A DNA stretch of 40,319 nucleotides, taken from Bacteroidetes bacterium GWF2_35_48 (GTDB lineage: Bacteria; Bacteroidota; Bacteroidia; Bacteroidales; GWF2-35-48). Shown piece by piece: positions 7,702 through 16,642 of the stretch. The stretch covers positions 1-40,319 of the forward strand of contig MEOG01000025.1 in the NCBI GenBank assembly GCA_001769125.1. Reading direction: 5' to 3'. A model generated the notes under the pieces. That model searched no databases. It was not told the origin of the DNA and saw nothing but the letters and a program-made list of their open reading frames with translations. The translations under genes and the position numbers were made by a program. Each line of letters starts with the position of its first letter. Position 1 is the stretch's first letter.

Positions 7702-8498
7702 TGGTTGGATATAAATATATTGCTCTGATTATTTTAGTCCTTTGGATTTTAGGATTGAGTACTCTTTATCTATTCTTCTCAAGAAAAAAAATCAGATTAA
7801 TTGGAGAGTTATTTTTAATTACCGGAGTATTAATTTCTGTTTTATACATCACGCTGCTTTGGATTAATTTAGAAAGAGCACCTCTGAAAACTCTTGGAGA
7901 AACACGGCTCTGGTATTCATTTTTTGTACCTCTCTTAGGGTTGATTATATATTACAGATGGAAAATAAAATGGATGCCCCTGTTTAGTTTTTTTCTTGCC
8001 GGAGTATTTGTGTTGATAAATGTTTTCAGACCCGAAAATTTTGACAAAGCATTGATGCCTGCGCTTCAGAGTGTTTGGTTTGTTCCTCATGTAATTGTAT
8101 ATATTTTTGCTTATGCTTTGCTTGCAGTCTCAACACTGTTTGCATTAAAAGGGCTTTGGCAGATTCAAAATAAAAGGTTTGATAATTCTTTACTCGACAT
8201 TGCAGACAACATTGTCTATATAGGTTTTGCTTTTCTGACATTCGGATTGCTTTTCGGGGCGCTATGGGCAAAAGAAGCCTGGGGGCATTACTGGACATGG
8301 GATCCAAAAGAAACATGGGCATTTCTCACGTGGTTGCTTTATTTGCTGTACATACATTTCAGGCACAGACATAAAGAACGCATAAAAATTTCCCTCTGGA
8401 TTCTTTCAATAGCTTTTATTATACTTCTTATTTGCTGGTTTGGTATTAATTATTTACCCTCTGCGCAAAACAGTGTTCATGTGTATTCTAATGGGTAA
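7701..8498 (+). CDS. resC: ResC/CcsA-type haem handling protein
   Basis: A 265-residue polytopic membrane protein carrying the haem-handling WWD-type motif at 194-208 (WGHYWTWDPKETWAF), flanked by conserved histidines at 130 (FVPHVIVY) and 260 (NSVHVY). This is the hallmark of CcsA/ResC, which moves haem across the membrane and keeps it reduced for the ligation reaction. About eight hydrophobic segments are visible. The start codon overlaps the resB stop (TAATG), so translation is coupled. Next to nrfHA it forms a dedicated cytochrome maturation pair; the lysine-ligated CWTCK haem of NrfA needs a specialised ligase in some bacteria, and this pair is a candidate for that role here. Confidence 0.9.
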   Translation: MVGYKYIALIILVLWILGLSTLYLFFSRKKIRLIGELFLITGVLISVLYITLLWINLERAPLKTLGETRLWYSFFVPLLGLIIYYRWKIKWMPLFSFFLAGVFVLINVFRPENFDKALMPALQSVWFVPHVIVYIFAYALLAVSTLFALKGLWQIQNKRFDNSLLDIADNIVYIGFAFLTFGLLFGALWAKEAWGHYWTWDPKETWAFLTWLLYLLYIHFRHRHKERIKISLWILSIAFIILLICWFGINYLPSAQNSVHVYSNG

Positions 8499-8542
8499 AA
8501 TTTTATTAAAAGTAGCTCCTCTTTTTTATTGTCATCTTTTGT

Positions 8543-8550
8543 TATCTTTG
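8543..8550 (+). promoter_or_regulatory. Possible -7 element of the pullulanase gene
   Basis: TATCTTTG matches TAnnTTTG perfectly and lies 40 bases before the ATG at 8591. The upstream region is T-rich but has no clear TTTG at the right spacing. Confidence 0.4.
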
Positions 8551-8590
8551 TATGAGTTATTATTAAATTCATATTACGTGATAAAATTTT

Positions 8591-11497
8591 ATGCCATCAT
8601 CCTCTTCCGACAAAATAATACTCTCTGAATACGATATTTTCAGAAATAGTAATAATATAATTATTGATTACGCTGTTATTGTTTCGCCCCACAGGCTTGA
8701 AATTTATTTAAAAAAAAATGTTCTGATAAAGCAGGAAGATATAAATTTTTTCTACTACGATTATTTTACATCTGCAACCGGAAATAATTTTAATTTAAAA
8801 TCTTTCGCAAAGCCTTTCTTTACACAGTTTGGCAAAATGTTGGTTTTTGAAAACAGACCTCTTGATTTTTCAAAAAACTATGTGATTGAAATTAAAGGTG
8901 AGAAAACAAATCTTGTTTTTGATGCTAAAACCGGTGGGATTTTAGATACGATTTTTGATGCAAGCCATGTGCAGGGACTTGGGATTTCATTTCATGGAAA
9001 CTCTGCTGTTTTTAAAGTATGGTCGCCTTCTGCAGGAAGAATTGTATTGAAACTTTTTGATGAAAATCAAGAACCTGTTTCTGTAAAATCTTCTCTCGAT
9101 TTAAGACGGGGACCTCAGGGTTTATGGGCTATTGAATTGCTCCCTTCCGATCTTTTAAATACTGAGACTTTTGACGGTCTTTACTATCAGTACGAAGTGT
9201 ATGCTTATGGGAAAAAAAAAATGGCGTTAGATCCCTATACAAAATCAATGGCTTCTTTTAATCCATCAGGTAATGATAAAATTGGCAAAGGTGCAATTAT
9301 TTCATTCCGGAATGAGAAAATACAAAAATCAAATTCATCAATTGTATTTAAAAACGGCAACAACATTGCAAATCCTGTTGATGTCGTCGCTTATGAAATA
9401 CATGTTCGCGATTTTACAATACAACCGGGCCTGCTTGATTCGCACATTGCAGGCACATTTGAAGGATTCAAAGAAAAAGTTTCTTATCTGAAATCACTTG
9501 GCATAACGCATGTTCAATTATTGCCTGTTACAAAATGTTATACTGTTAATGATACAGACCGATCCTATAACGGAACTGAAAAAAAAGAAATAAATTACAA
9601 CTGGGGATACGACACGCACAACTATTTCACGCTGCAAGGATGGTTTTCTACAAATTCTGATTGCCCATATACGCGAATAAAAGAATTTCGGGAATTAGTG
9701 CAAAGTCTGCATGAACAGGGCATCGGAGTAATAATGGATGTAGTGTATAATCACACGTATTGCGCTGAAATTTTTGAAAATATTGCACCCGGATGTTATT
9801 ACAGATTTAACCCTTCCTTAAAAATATCTGAAACAACAGGAGCAGGACCATCGCTTGAAAGCAGGAGAAAAATGGTTCGCAAACTCATCATTGATTCTCT
9901 GAAATATTTTGTTGAAGAGTTTCAGGTAGACGGATTTCGTTTTGACCTGATGTGCTTTATGGATCATGAAACCATGCGCTGTATAAGGCAGGAAGTGGGT
10001 CGGGCATACAATCCCTTAGATCGGAATGATCTTATTTTACAAGGAGAAGCGTGGAATTTCACAGATATAGAAGACATAGAAAACAATCCGGCTATTACAA
10101 AATATAAATTTCCTGAAAACATATCGCTTGGAATATTCAATGATGGAGTGCGTGACGCTTATGCCGGAAGAGATATAAACACAGGTTTTGCTCATGGAAA
10201 TTATTTTACATTTGACACTGTTATCGCGGGTATTACAGGAGCAATTAAAAATTTTCGTGATGACAGCCCTGTTGTTTCCAATCATGCATTTACAAATCCT
10301 TATAATTCGTTCGCGCTTTCCCCAGAAAACTGTTTGAACTTTCTTACAGTACATGATGGATTTACATTGTGGGATAAAATAAATTTATCTGTAAAAGAAA
10401 CCACAGGACTTCTTCGCGCAAGGATTATGAGAATGGCCACAGCAATGCTTTTCACGTCTCAGGGAAAAATTATTTTGCATGGCGGAGACGAAATATTGCG
10501 AACAAAACCGCTTTCAGAAAACGATAAAGAGAAAAACCGTGCGCATACATCGGATTTTGTTTCAGAAGAAGAGGGTGTAAAATTCTTTCATGAAAACTCT
10601 TACTGTTCGCCCGATTTTACAAACATGATACGCTGGAATCGTCTCTCAAATAAATATGCAGGCATTGCAAATGAAATGGTTCTGTATTACAAGGGGCTTA
10701 TTGAAATGCGAAGAAACATCCCGGCTTTTCGATATTCAAAAACAGAAAATATTTTAAAAGGACTTCGCTTTGTGAATGGAATTAAACCAACTGTATTTAA
10801 AAGTTTTATTGACCCGGAACTTGATTTTCTAAAAATAAAATTCATCAATGGACCTGCAAAAAATAATTTATTTTTAATTGGAGAAATTCATCCTAAAGGA
10901 ACACCAGCCAATCCTGCTGCAAATAATTTTATTGTAAATTTTGATGCAAAAGGAAGTGCGGAAATAAAATTCTCCAAAGACCAGATAGAGCGATTTGACT
11001 TTACAAAAAGAGGACAGGGAAACGGACTGAACATAAAATTAGTTCATGAACCCGGAATCGAAAAAACACTCCCCGAATCGTATTCAGAAGATGGAAGCAA
11101 TCTTATTCCTTTTTCGGCAATTTCTGAAAATAAAGATGTAACGATTGACCTGTCTGTTAAAAACTATATTGCATGTCAGAACAACTATATACCGGGATTT
11201 TGTATAGCTTTTTCATTAGATAATACGTTGGAAAATTCCATTACGAAAAAATTTTCAGGAACTGAATATTCGAGACTAATTGTATATTTCAATGCGGCAA
11301 AAACGCCTGTAAAATTCTATTCCGAAGCTGTTATCAACCCGGAAAAGTGGAATGTAATTCTTGACGATCACAATGCAGGGATTAAAGCTCTTGAATATAT
11401 TGAAACGGAAACAAGCCTACAGGGAAAAACAAATGTTTTGATTGAAAAACAATTTGTAACTGTACCGGGGCAAAGCTGCGCTGTGATTGCTTTTTAA
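8591..11497 (+). CDS. pulA: Type I pullulanase / glycogen debranching enzyme (GH13)
   Basis: A 968-residue alpha-glucan debranching enzyme that hydrolyses alpha-1,6 branches. Residues 1-125 match the pullulanase N-terminal region, 130-225 look like CBM48 (SFHGNSAVFKVWSPSAG), and 260-700 form the GH13 barrel. Conserved regions: YNWGYD at 336-341, DVVYNH at 383-388, DGFRFD at 447-452 with nucleophile D452, GEAW with acid/base E486, and VHDG with D589. The classical pullulanase motif has proline after YNWGYD; here it is threonine. A C-terminal all-beta region follows. No signal peptide is seen, so the enzyme is probably cytoplasmic and acts on glycogen or imported maltodextrins. It stands alone, with repeats downstream. 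Confidence 0.93.
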   Translation: MPSSSSDKIILSEYDIFRNSNNIIIDYAVIVSPHRLEIYLKKNVLIKQEDINFFYYDYFTSATGNNFNLKSFAKPFFTQFGKMLVFENRPLDFSKNYVIEIKGEKTNLVFDAKTGGILDTIFDASHVQGLGISFHGNSAVFKVWSPSAGRIVLKLFDENQEPVSVKSSLDLRRGPQGLWAIELLPSDLLNTETFDGLYYQYEVYAYGKKKMALDPYTKSMASFNPSGNDKIGKGAIISFRNEKIQKSNSSIVFKNGNNIANPVDVVAYEIHVRDFTIQPGLLDSHIAGTFEGFKEKVSYLKSLGITHVQLLPVTKCYTVNDTDRSYNGTEKKEINYNWGYDTHNYFTLQGWFSTNSDCPYTRIKEFRELVQSLHEQGIGVIMDVVYNHTYCAEIFENIAPGCYYRFNPSLKISETTGAGPSLESRRKMVRKLIIDSLKYFVEEFQVDGFRFDLMCFMDHETMRCIRQEVGRAYNPLDRNDLILQGEAWNFTDIEDIENNPAITKYKFPENISLGIFNDGVRDAYAGRDINTGFAHGNYFTFDTVIAGITGAIKNFRDDSPVVSNHAFTNPYNSFALSPENCLNFLTVHDGFTLWDKINLSVKETTGLLRARIMRMATAMLFTSQGKIILHGGDEILRTKPLSENDKEKNRAHTSDFVSEEEGVKFFHENSYCSPDFTNMIRWNRLSNKYAGIANEMVLYYKGLIEMRRNIPAFRYSKTENILKGLRFVNGIKPTVFKSFIDPELDFLKIKFINGPAKNNLFLIGEIHPKGTPANPAANNFIVNFDAKGSAEIKFSKDQIERFDFTKRGQGNGLNIKLVHEPGIEKTLPESYSEDGSNLIPFSAISENKDVTIDLSVKNYIACQNNYIPGFCIAFSLDNTLENSITKKFSGTEYSRLIVYFNAAKTPVKFYSEAVINPEKWNVILDDHNAGIKALEYIETETSLQGKTNVLIEKQFVTVPGQSCAVIAF

Positions 11498-11671
11498 AAA
11501 GTAGAATTTGATGATGATTTGATTTGATGATTTGAAAATTTGAAGATGGTAATTTTAATTTGAAGATTTGAGGATTAAGGATTGAGATATTGAATATTTG
11601 TTCGTTAAGAAAATAATCATCCACTACAGCGGAATCAATATCAGAATAAAAAAAAATAATGGAAATAATAA
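11498..11671. repeat. Short TTTGAAGAT-type repeats after the pullulanase gene
   Basis: From about 11512 to 11600 the sequence is built of near-repeats of ATTTGA, TTTGAAAAT and TTTGAAGAT with an 8-10 base period, like those at 562-672. No gene and no clear terminator hairpin is visible. Confidence 0.4.
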
Positions 11672-11846
11672 TAATATTACGGTGCGCTGCACCTTTGAAT
11701 ACAACGCAGCTATCGCTGCTACAAATATAGACGCTGCTCTGCAGCTAATTTAGTTGCAATGATAAAAGCAGCAGAGCTGCGTTATATTTGTAACTAAAAT
11801 GTCAATATTTAGTAAAACAAAGGTGCAGAGCACCAAAATATCTTTT
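11672..11846. repeat. Five-hairpin inverted element, copy 2
   Basis: The ends are GGTGCGCTGCACCTTTG starting at 11681 and its inverted form ending at GGTGCAGAGCACC (11822-11834). Three more hairpins lie inside at 11706-11719, 11733-11745 and 11768-11780. The first two hairpins and both flanks are nearly identical to copy 1 (6204-6366), whereas the centre has diverged but kept its ability to pair. No coding potential. Confidence 0.75.
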
Positions 11847-11934
11847 ATACAGGTAACTTTTACAAGACATTTGAATAAGCGAAACTTGAGTTAAAAATAA
11901 TAATCCGCTGCATTTATCAACACAAAATAAACAA

Positions 11935-11961
11935 CCCGCCTGCATGCTTTCGGCGGGCAGG
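11935..11961. repeat. GC-rich hairpin upstream of xerD
   Basis: CCCGCC (11935-11940) pairs with GGCGGG (11952-11957). CCTGC/GCAGG can pair as an alternative. It resembles the hairpin at 3782-3808 and stands out against AT-rich surroundings, 30 bases before the XerD start. Confidence 0.45.
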
Positions 11962-11991
11962 TAATCAACGGAAGAAAAATTTTATAAAAAA

Positions 11992-12900
11992 ATGAATTGG
12001 GAAAAAAGTATAAAAGAATTTGAATCGTATCTGAAATTAGAAAAATCTCTTTCTAAAAATTCTATTGAAGCGTATGATGACGATATCCGCAAGCTTGTAC
12101 AGTTTCTTGAATTAAGGCAAGACAGAGCTTCTCCAGAAGAAATTACATTGACCCAGCTTCGTGAATTTGTAAAATGGATCAGCGAGCTTGGATTGAACCC
12201 TCGTAGTCAGGCGCGCATTGTTTCAGGTATAAAAGCTTTTTATAATTTTCTTTTGCAGGAAGACTACATGAATACAAGTCCTGCTTCTTTACTTGAAGCG
12301 CCACGAATCGGGAGAAAACTACCATCTGTTCTTGCCGTTGAAGAAATTGATGCACTGATTGCTGCGATTGACCTTAGCAAACCAGAAGGACAAAGAAACA
12401 AAGCAATAATCGAAACAATGTACAGTTGCGGATTACGTGTTTCGGAGCTTACAGATATGAAAATTTCAAATCTTTTTTTTGATGAAGGCTTTGTAAAAAT
12501 AACGGGAAAAGGGAATAAAGAAAGACTTGTTCCTATTAGTCCAAGAGCAATAAAAGAGATAGAGCAATATAAAAATTATTACAGAAATCATCTGGATATA
12601 AAAAAGGGACACGAGAATATTTTATTTTTAAACAGACGTGGCAAAAAGCTAACGAGGGTAATGGTTTTCACAATAATAAAAAATCTGGCCTCTATTGCTG
12701 AAATAACAAAAATAATAAGTCCGCACACACTCAGACATTCATTTGCAACACATCTTGTGGAGGGCGGCGCAGACCTTCGCGCAGTGCAGGAAATGCTGGG
12801 ACACGAATCTATAACCACTACAGAAATCTACACACATCTTGACAGGGAATATTTACGAGAAACCATATTGCAGTTTCATCCGCGGTCTTTGAAGAGGTAG
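11992..12900 (+). CDS. xerD: XerD-type site-specific tyrosine recombinase
   Basis: A 302-residue recombinase with an N-terminal SAM-like core-binding domain (about 1-100) and a catalytic domain with every key residue in place: R149 (CGLRVSEL), K173 (TGKGNKER), H245 and R248 (PHTLRHSFATHL), H271 (LGHESITTTEIY) and nucleophile Y280. The length and the TGKGNKER and HTLRHSFATHL motifs fit the chromosomal XerC/XerD family, which resolves chromosome dimers at dif, rather than a phage integrase. The N-terminal annotation often given to Bacteroidota homologues is XerD; assigning C versus D is inference. A hairpin starting right after the stop separates it from the convergent CvpA gene. Confidence 0.9.
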   Translation: MNWEKSIKEFESYLKLEKSLSKNSIEAYDDDIRKLVQFLELRQDRASPEEITLTQLREFVKWISELGLNPRSQARIVSGIKAFYNFLLQEDYMNTSPASLLEAPRIGRKLPSVLAVEEIDALIAAIDLSKPEGQRNKAIIETMYSCGLRVSELTDMKISNLFFDEGFVKITGKGNKERLVPISPRAIKEIEQYKNYYRNHLDIKKGHENILFLNRRGKKLTRVMVFTIIKNLASIAEITKIISPHTLRHSFATHLVEGGADLRAVQEMLGHESITTTEIYTHLDREYLRETILQFHPRSLKR

Positions 12901-12936
12901 TAATTGGTGTCTTCGACTCCGCTCAGACACCGATTA
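12901..12936. terminator. Constant-loop hairpin A, probable bidirectional terminator
   Basis: TAATTGGTGTC (12901-12911) pairs with GACACCGATTA (12926-12936), with one G-T pair, around the loop TTCGACTCCGCTCA. It fills the whole gap between the convergent xerD and cvpA genes. The same loop occurs in hairpins at 21784-21813 and 20884-20905. Confidence 0.6.
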
Positions 12937-12944
12937 TTACCAGC

Positions 12945-13487
12945 CTACTTTTTCTTTTCAGTATCAATCTTGCTTTTTACCTCATCAATTTGTGCATCAC
13001 TGGGCTTAAACGCTTCAAGCATGGGAAAAATATACATCGAAACTTTTGAAAGAGGATTGTATAGTAGGGATTTATCTTTTGTTTCTTTTGAAATTAATGT
13101 TGCCTTTTCATCTGCCTTATTGAAAATGGTAAAGGCAATACTTAAAATTAACGTGAACTTGGCAATTCCAAAAGCGGCTCCGAGTATTTTGTTTACCAAT
13201 CCCAATGCGACTTTTTCGACTAATTTATTAATCAATCTTGATACAATATAAACAAGAATTACAATTAATAAAAAAGTTACTCCAAAAGAAATCACAGGAG
13301 TATATTCAGAGCTCATTCCAAATTTTCCAATAAAAACAGAGGCCATATAATCAGAAAAGTGCAATGCACCATAAGTTCCGAGAAGCAAAGCGGCAATACT
13401 TGCTACCTCAACAATCAAGCCCTTAGTAAAACCTTTGTAAGCGCCCCATAGGAGCGGAATTATAATAACGATGTCAATTGCATTCAT
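12945..13487 (-). CDS. CvpA-family membrane protein
   Basis: A 180-residue protein with four predicted transmembrane segments in the first 120 residues, beginning MNAIDIVIIIPLLWGAYKGF, followed by KGLIVEVASIAALLLG. This opening is diagnostic of the CvpA family (colicin V production / envelope homeostasis). The C-terminal 60 residues are charged and probably cytoplasmic. In enterobacteria CvpA supports envelope integrity and bile-salt resistance; its molecular activity is not known. It is transcribed away from the GH3-family gene, with a 116-base AT-rich divergent gap that must hold both promoters. Confidence 0.85.
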   Translation of the reverse strand: MNAIDIVIIIPLLWGAYKGFTKGLIVEVASIAALLLGTYGALHFSDYMASVFIGKFGMSSEYTPVISFGVTFLLIVILVYIVSRLINKLVEKVALGLVNKILGAAFGIAKFTLILSIAFTIFNKADEKATLISKETKDKSLLYNPLSKVSMYIFPMLEAFKPSDAQIDEVKSKIDTEKKK

Positions 13488-13603
13488 AAAATTTCAAAAT
13501 GATAAAAATAGAAAAAAAATAAAAATTCGGAAAATAATTTCTATTTTAGCAAATATTCAATCAATAAAAATATTCAAAATATTTATATTAAATTACATCA
13601 GCA

Positions 13604-15133
13604 ATGCCCATTATAAGTTCGATATTCTCATGGTTTACCGTTAAGCGAATGACGCAAATAGACCTGTTCAGGAAATATCCGATAGAAACCCAATACGAAA
13701 CCTTATTTAAAATTCTTAAAAAAGCTCAAGATACAGAATATGGAAAACAATACGGGTTTTCTTCGATTAAGTCAATAGATCAATACAGAGAACGTTTGCC
13801 CGTAATAGATTATGAGGGACTAAAACCTTATGTTATTCGCCTCAGGCAGGGAGAAAAAAATCTTATCTGGAGCGGAGAAATAAAATGGTTTGCCAAATCA
13901 TCGGGTACAACAAGTGATAAAAGTAAATTCATTCCTGTAACCAAAGATGCGCTTGAAGACTGCCATTACAGAGGAGGAAAAGATATTCTTGTTATTTACA
14001 ATCATAATCATCCGGACACAGAAATTTTTCCCGGGAAATGCCTGACACTCGGGGGCAGCAGACAAGTTAACAACTTCAGCAATGATTCGTATTATGGAGA
14101 TCTGTCTGCAATTTTAATTCAAAATATTCCTTTCTGGGCAGAATTTATCAGAACACCCAATCTTTCAATTTCTCTTATGGAAAAATGGGATGAAAAAATT
14201 GAAGAAATGGCCAAGACAACCATAAAAGAAAATGTTACAAATATTGCAGGCGTTCCATCATGGTTGCTGGTGCTCCTTAAACGAATTCTTGAAGTTACCG
14301 GAAAAACAAACATTGCAGATGTATGGCCGAATCTTGAATTGTTTACACATGGCGGGGTCAGTTTTATCCCTTACAGAGAGCAATTCAAAAAAATTATTGA
14401 CACACCGAAAATGAATTATCTGGAAACATATAATGCTTCCGAAGGTTTTTTTGCATTACAGGATAACCCTGCTACAGACGACATGCTGCTGATGCTCGAT
14501 TACGGCGTATTTTATGAATTTATGCCTTTGGAAGAAGCAGATAAAGAACGCCCAAAAACAATATCTCTGGAAGATGTTGAGTTAGATAAAAATTACGCCC
14601 TGATAATTTCTACCAACGGTGGTTTGTGGCGCTATATGATTGGCGATACGGTTAAGTTTACATCGCTGTATCCTTTTAAAATAAAAATTACAGGAAGGGT
14701 AAAACATTTCATCAATGCTTTTGGAGAGGAGCTAATTATTGACAATGCTGAAAAAGCAATCAAAGTTGCCTGTGAAAAAACAAATGCATTTATAAGAGAA
14801 TATACAGCAGGACCTGTTTATATGGGCGATAATCAGAAAGGAGGTCATGAGTGGCTTTTTGAATTTGAAAAAAAACCTGCTGACATACGCTATTTCATGG
14901 AAGTGCTCGACAATGCGCTGAAAGCGGTCAATTCGGATTATGAGGCGAAACGCTATAAAAATATGACGCTCTCATTTCCTAAATATCATATCATGAAAGA
15001 CGGCTTGTTTTATGAATGGCTGAATCAAAAAGGGAAACTGGGAGGACAACACAAAATTCCCCGCCTTGCAAATAACAGAGAATATCTCGAAAGCATGATG
15101 GATCTTAACAAGCATTTTAAAGCCCACGAATAA
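13604..15133 (+). CDS. GH3-family acyl-adenylating ligase
   Basis: A 509-residue member of the GH3 (auxin-responsive promoter) branch of the ANL superfamily. The ATP-binding motif SSGTTSDKSKFIP is at 99-111, the second motif YNASEGFF near 276-283, and the third, TNGGLWRYMIGDTVKF, near 338-353. In plants GH3 enzymes join amino acids to jasmonate or auxin through an acyl-AMP intermediate. Bacterial homologues are widespread in Bacteroidota, but their substrates are mostly unknown. All three nucleotide motifs are intact, so it should be active. The following gene begins 1 base after its stop, a probable two-gene operon. Confidence 0.9.
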   Translation: MPIISSIFSWFTVKRMTQIDLFRKYPIETQYETLFKILKKAQDTEYGKQYGFSSIKSIDQYRERLPVIDYEGLKPYVIRLRQGEKNLIWSGEIKWFAKSSGTTSDKSKFIPVTKDALEDCHYRGGKDILVIYNHNHPDTEIFPGKCLTLGGSRQVNNFSNDSYYGDLSAILIQNIPFWAEFIRTPNLSISLMEKWDEKIEEMAKTTIKENVTNIAGVPSWLLVLLKRILEVTGKTNIADVWPNLELFTHGGVSFIPYREQFKKIIDTPKMNYLETYNASEGFFALQDNPATDDMLLMLDYGVFYEFMPLEEADKERPKTISLEDVELDKNYALIISTNGGLWRYMIGDTVKFTSLYPFKIKITGRVKHFINAFGEELIIDNAEKAIKVACEKTNAFIREYTAGPVYMGDNQKGGHEWLFEFEKKPADIRYFMEVLDNALKAVNSDYEAKRYKNMTLSFPKYHIMKDGLFYEWLNQKGKLGGQHKIPRLANNREYLESMMDLNKHFKAHE

Positions 15134-15134
15134 T

Positions 15135-15929
15135 ATGAAGCTGCTATTGCTCTTATGTTTGTTTTTATTACTGGGACAAGATATTCTTACCCTGAAATTT
15201 TTATTTAAGATTGAGGTAAAGGCAGACACAATGCTGGCAGACCCTCTTGGAAATTTGTTCACGATTTCAGGAAAAACAATTACGCGGTATAATGAGAAAG
15301 GATTGAAAGAAAAAAATTACTCTTCAAATATTCTGGGAACAATAAGCTATGCAGATGTTAGCGACCCGTTCCGGATTTTACTTTTTTATAAAGATTTCAA
15401 TCAGATTGTTTTTCTCGACAACACACTCACAGAAATAAGCAGCCCCATTCAGTTAGACGACCTGAGTATTGATCAGGCAGAAATAGCCTGTTCGTCAGCA
15501 AACGGAGGATTTTGGGTTTATAATACAATCTCAAAACAACTCGTATATTTCGACAGACAACTAAAAAAAAATCATGAAAGTGTTTACCTGAATTCAATAA
15601 TGAATACAGAGCAAAAACCCATATTCTTAATTGAAAAAAGCGATTATATTTTCATGTATGTTCCGGAAACTGGAATTCTGGTTTTTGATAAGTACGGAAC
15701 CTATTTTAAAACGCTCAATCTTGGCCAAACAGAACAGTTTCAGGTATCAGATGATAAAATAATTTACTTGCAGGATCATACGATTTTTAAATATGATATG
15801 AAGTTTTTACAGACAAGTTCTGCGCAGATTCCGGATAGTATTAGGGGAGTGAAGAGTATTACTTTGTTTCAGGATAGAATTTTTATGCAAAAAGAAGAGA
15901 GCATCAATTTTTATAGAATTTGCGAATAA
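15135..15929 (+). CDS. Unrecognised exported protein, possible beta-propeller
   Basis: A 264-residue protein that I cannot assign to a family. Residues 1-19 are strongly hydrophobic after MK and look like a signal peptide, without a clear lipobox. The rest is rich in short beta-strands with a recurring pattern of hydrophobic strand, turn and aromatic (for example SDPFRILLFYKDFNQIVFLD, then GGFWVYNTISKQLVYFDRQL), as in small beta-propellers of Bacteroidota periplasmic proteins. It starts one base after the GH3-family gene stop, so the two are very probably co-expressed. It converges on aat with only 9 bases between the stops. Confidence 0.6.
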   Translation: MKLLLLLCLFLLLGQDILTLKFLFKIEVKADTMLADPLGNLFTISGKTITRYNEKGLKEKNYSSNILGTISYADVSDPFRILLFYKDFNQIVFLDNTLTEISSPIQLDDLSIDQAEIACSSANGGFWVYNTISKQLVYFDRQLKKNHESVYLNSIMNTEQKPIFLIEKSDYIFMYVPETGILVFDKYGTYFKTLNLGQTEQFQVSDDKIIYLQDHTIFKYDMKFLQTSSAQIPDSIRGVKSITLFQDRIFMQKEESINFYRICE

Positions 15930-15938
15930 ATACATTCT

Positions 15939-16604
15939 CTACTCCCTCCACTTCCCGCTCAAACTCTCAAACTCCAAAGCTTCTGAGAGCAGTTTCAGGA
16001 ATTTTTTGCGGGGGATACATTCTGCGCCGAAACTTGCAAGATATGTGGTGGGTGTTTGTGCGTCAATAAAATGAAATTGATGTTTTTTGGCAAATTCGAT
16101 CAAATAATAAAAAGCCACTTTTGAGGCATCGGATTTCAGGTGGAACATTGATTCGCCACAAAAAACACGACCAATTGAAATTCCATAAAGACCTCCAACT
16201 AATTTCCCTTCATAATAAGCTTCCACAGAATGTGCAAATCCAAGCTCATGAAGATTGCAGTATGCCTCCACCATATCATCTGTTATCCACGTGCCCAATT
16301 GATCGTACCGGGATACATTTTTGCAATGTTCTACCACATCACGAAAAGCAGTATCAAATCTGATTTCATATTTATTTTCACGAATAGTTTTCTGAAGACT
16401 TTTTGATACTTTCAATTTATCGGGAAAGAGAATAAAACGCGGATTAGGCGACCACCAGAGAATTGGCTCATCATCGTTGAACCAGGGGAAAATACCTTTT
16501 GAATACGCTTGCAGTAATGTTGCAGGGGAGAGATCGCCACCCCAGCACAAGAGCCCATCACGACTTGCAGTATCAGGGTCGGGAAATTGAAAACTGCTTT
16601 GCAT
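15939..16604 (-). CDS. aat: Leucyl/phenylalanyl-tRNA--protein transferase (Aat)
   Basis: Aat transfers Leu or Phe from tRNA to the N-terminus of proteins with basic N-termini, marking them for ClpS/ClpAP degradation in the bacterial N-degron pathway. The 221-residue length is right, and family landmarks are clear: FPDPDTASRDGLLCWGGDLS near the start, YSKGIFPWF, ILWWSPNPR, VGGLYGISIGRVFCGESMF and IDAQTPTTYLASFGA. The protein is cytoplasmic. It lies at the end of the minus-strand block that begins at sufB, behind a 207-base region of hairpins, so it may have its own promoter. Confidence 0.95.
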   Translation of the reverse strand: MQSSFQFPDPDTASRDGLLCWGGDLSPATLLQAYSKGIFPWFNDDEPILWWSPNPRFILFPDKLKVSKSLQKTIRENKYEIRFDTAFRDVVEHCKNVSRYDQLGTWITDDMVEAYCNLHELGFAHSVEAYYEGKLVGGLYGISIGRVFCGESMFHLKSDASKVAFYYLIEFAKKHQFHFIDAQTPTTYLASFGAECIPRKKFLKLLSEALEFESLSGKWRE

Positions 16605-16642
16605 AAATATTCTGCGTATAGGCTTTTTTGTGATATTTTATT

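Noticed and set aside
11992-12900. Phage or integrative-element integrase
   Set aside because: Length and motifs fit chromosomal XerC/D; no attachment site, tRNA gene or phage gene is nearby.
12904-13251. A plus-strand frame opposite the CvpA gene
   Set aside because: It is antisense to a well-matched CvpA-family gene, has no family pattern of its own and begins inside the terminator hairpin.
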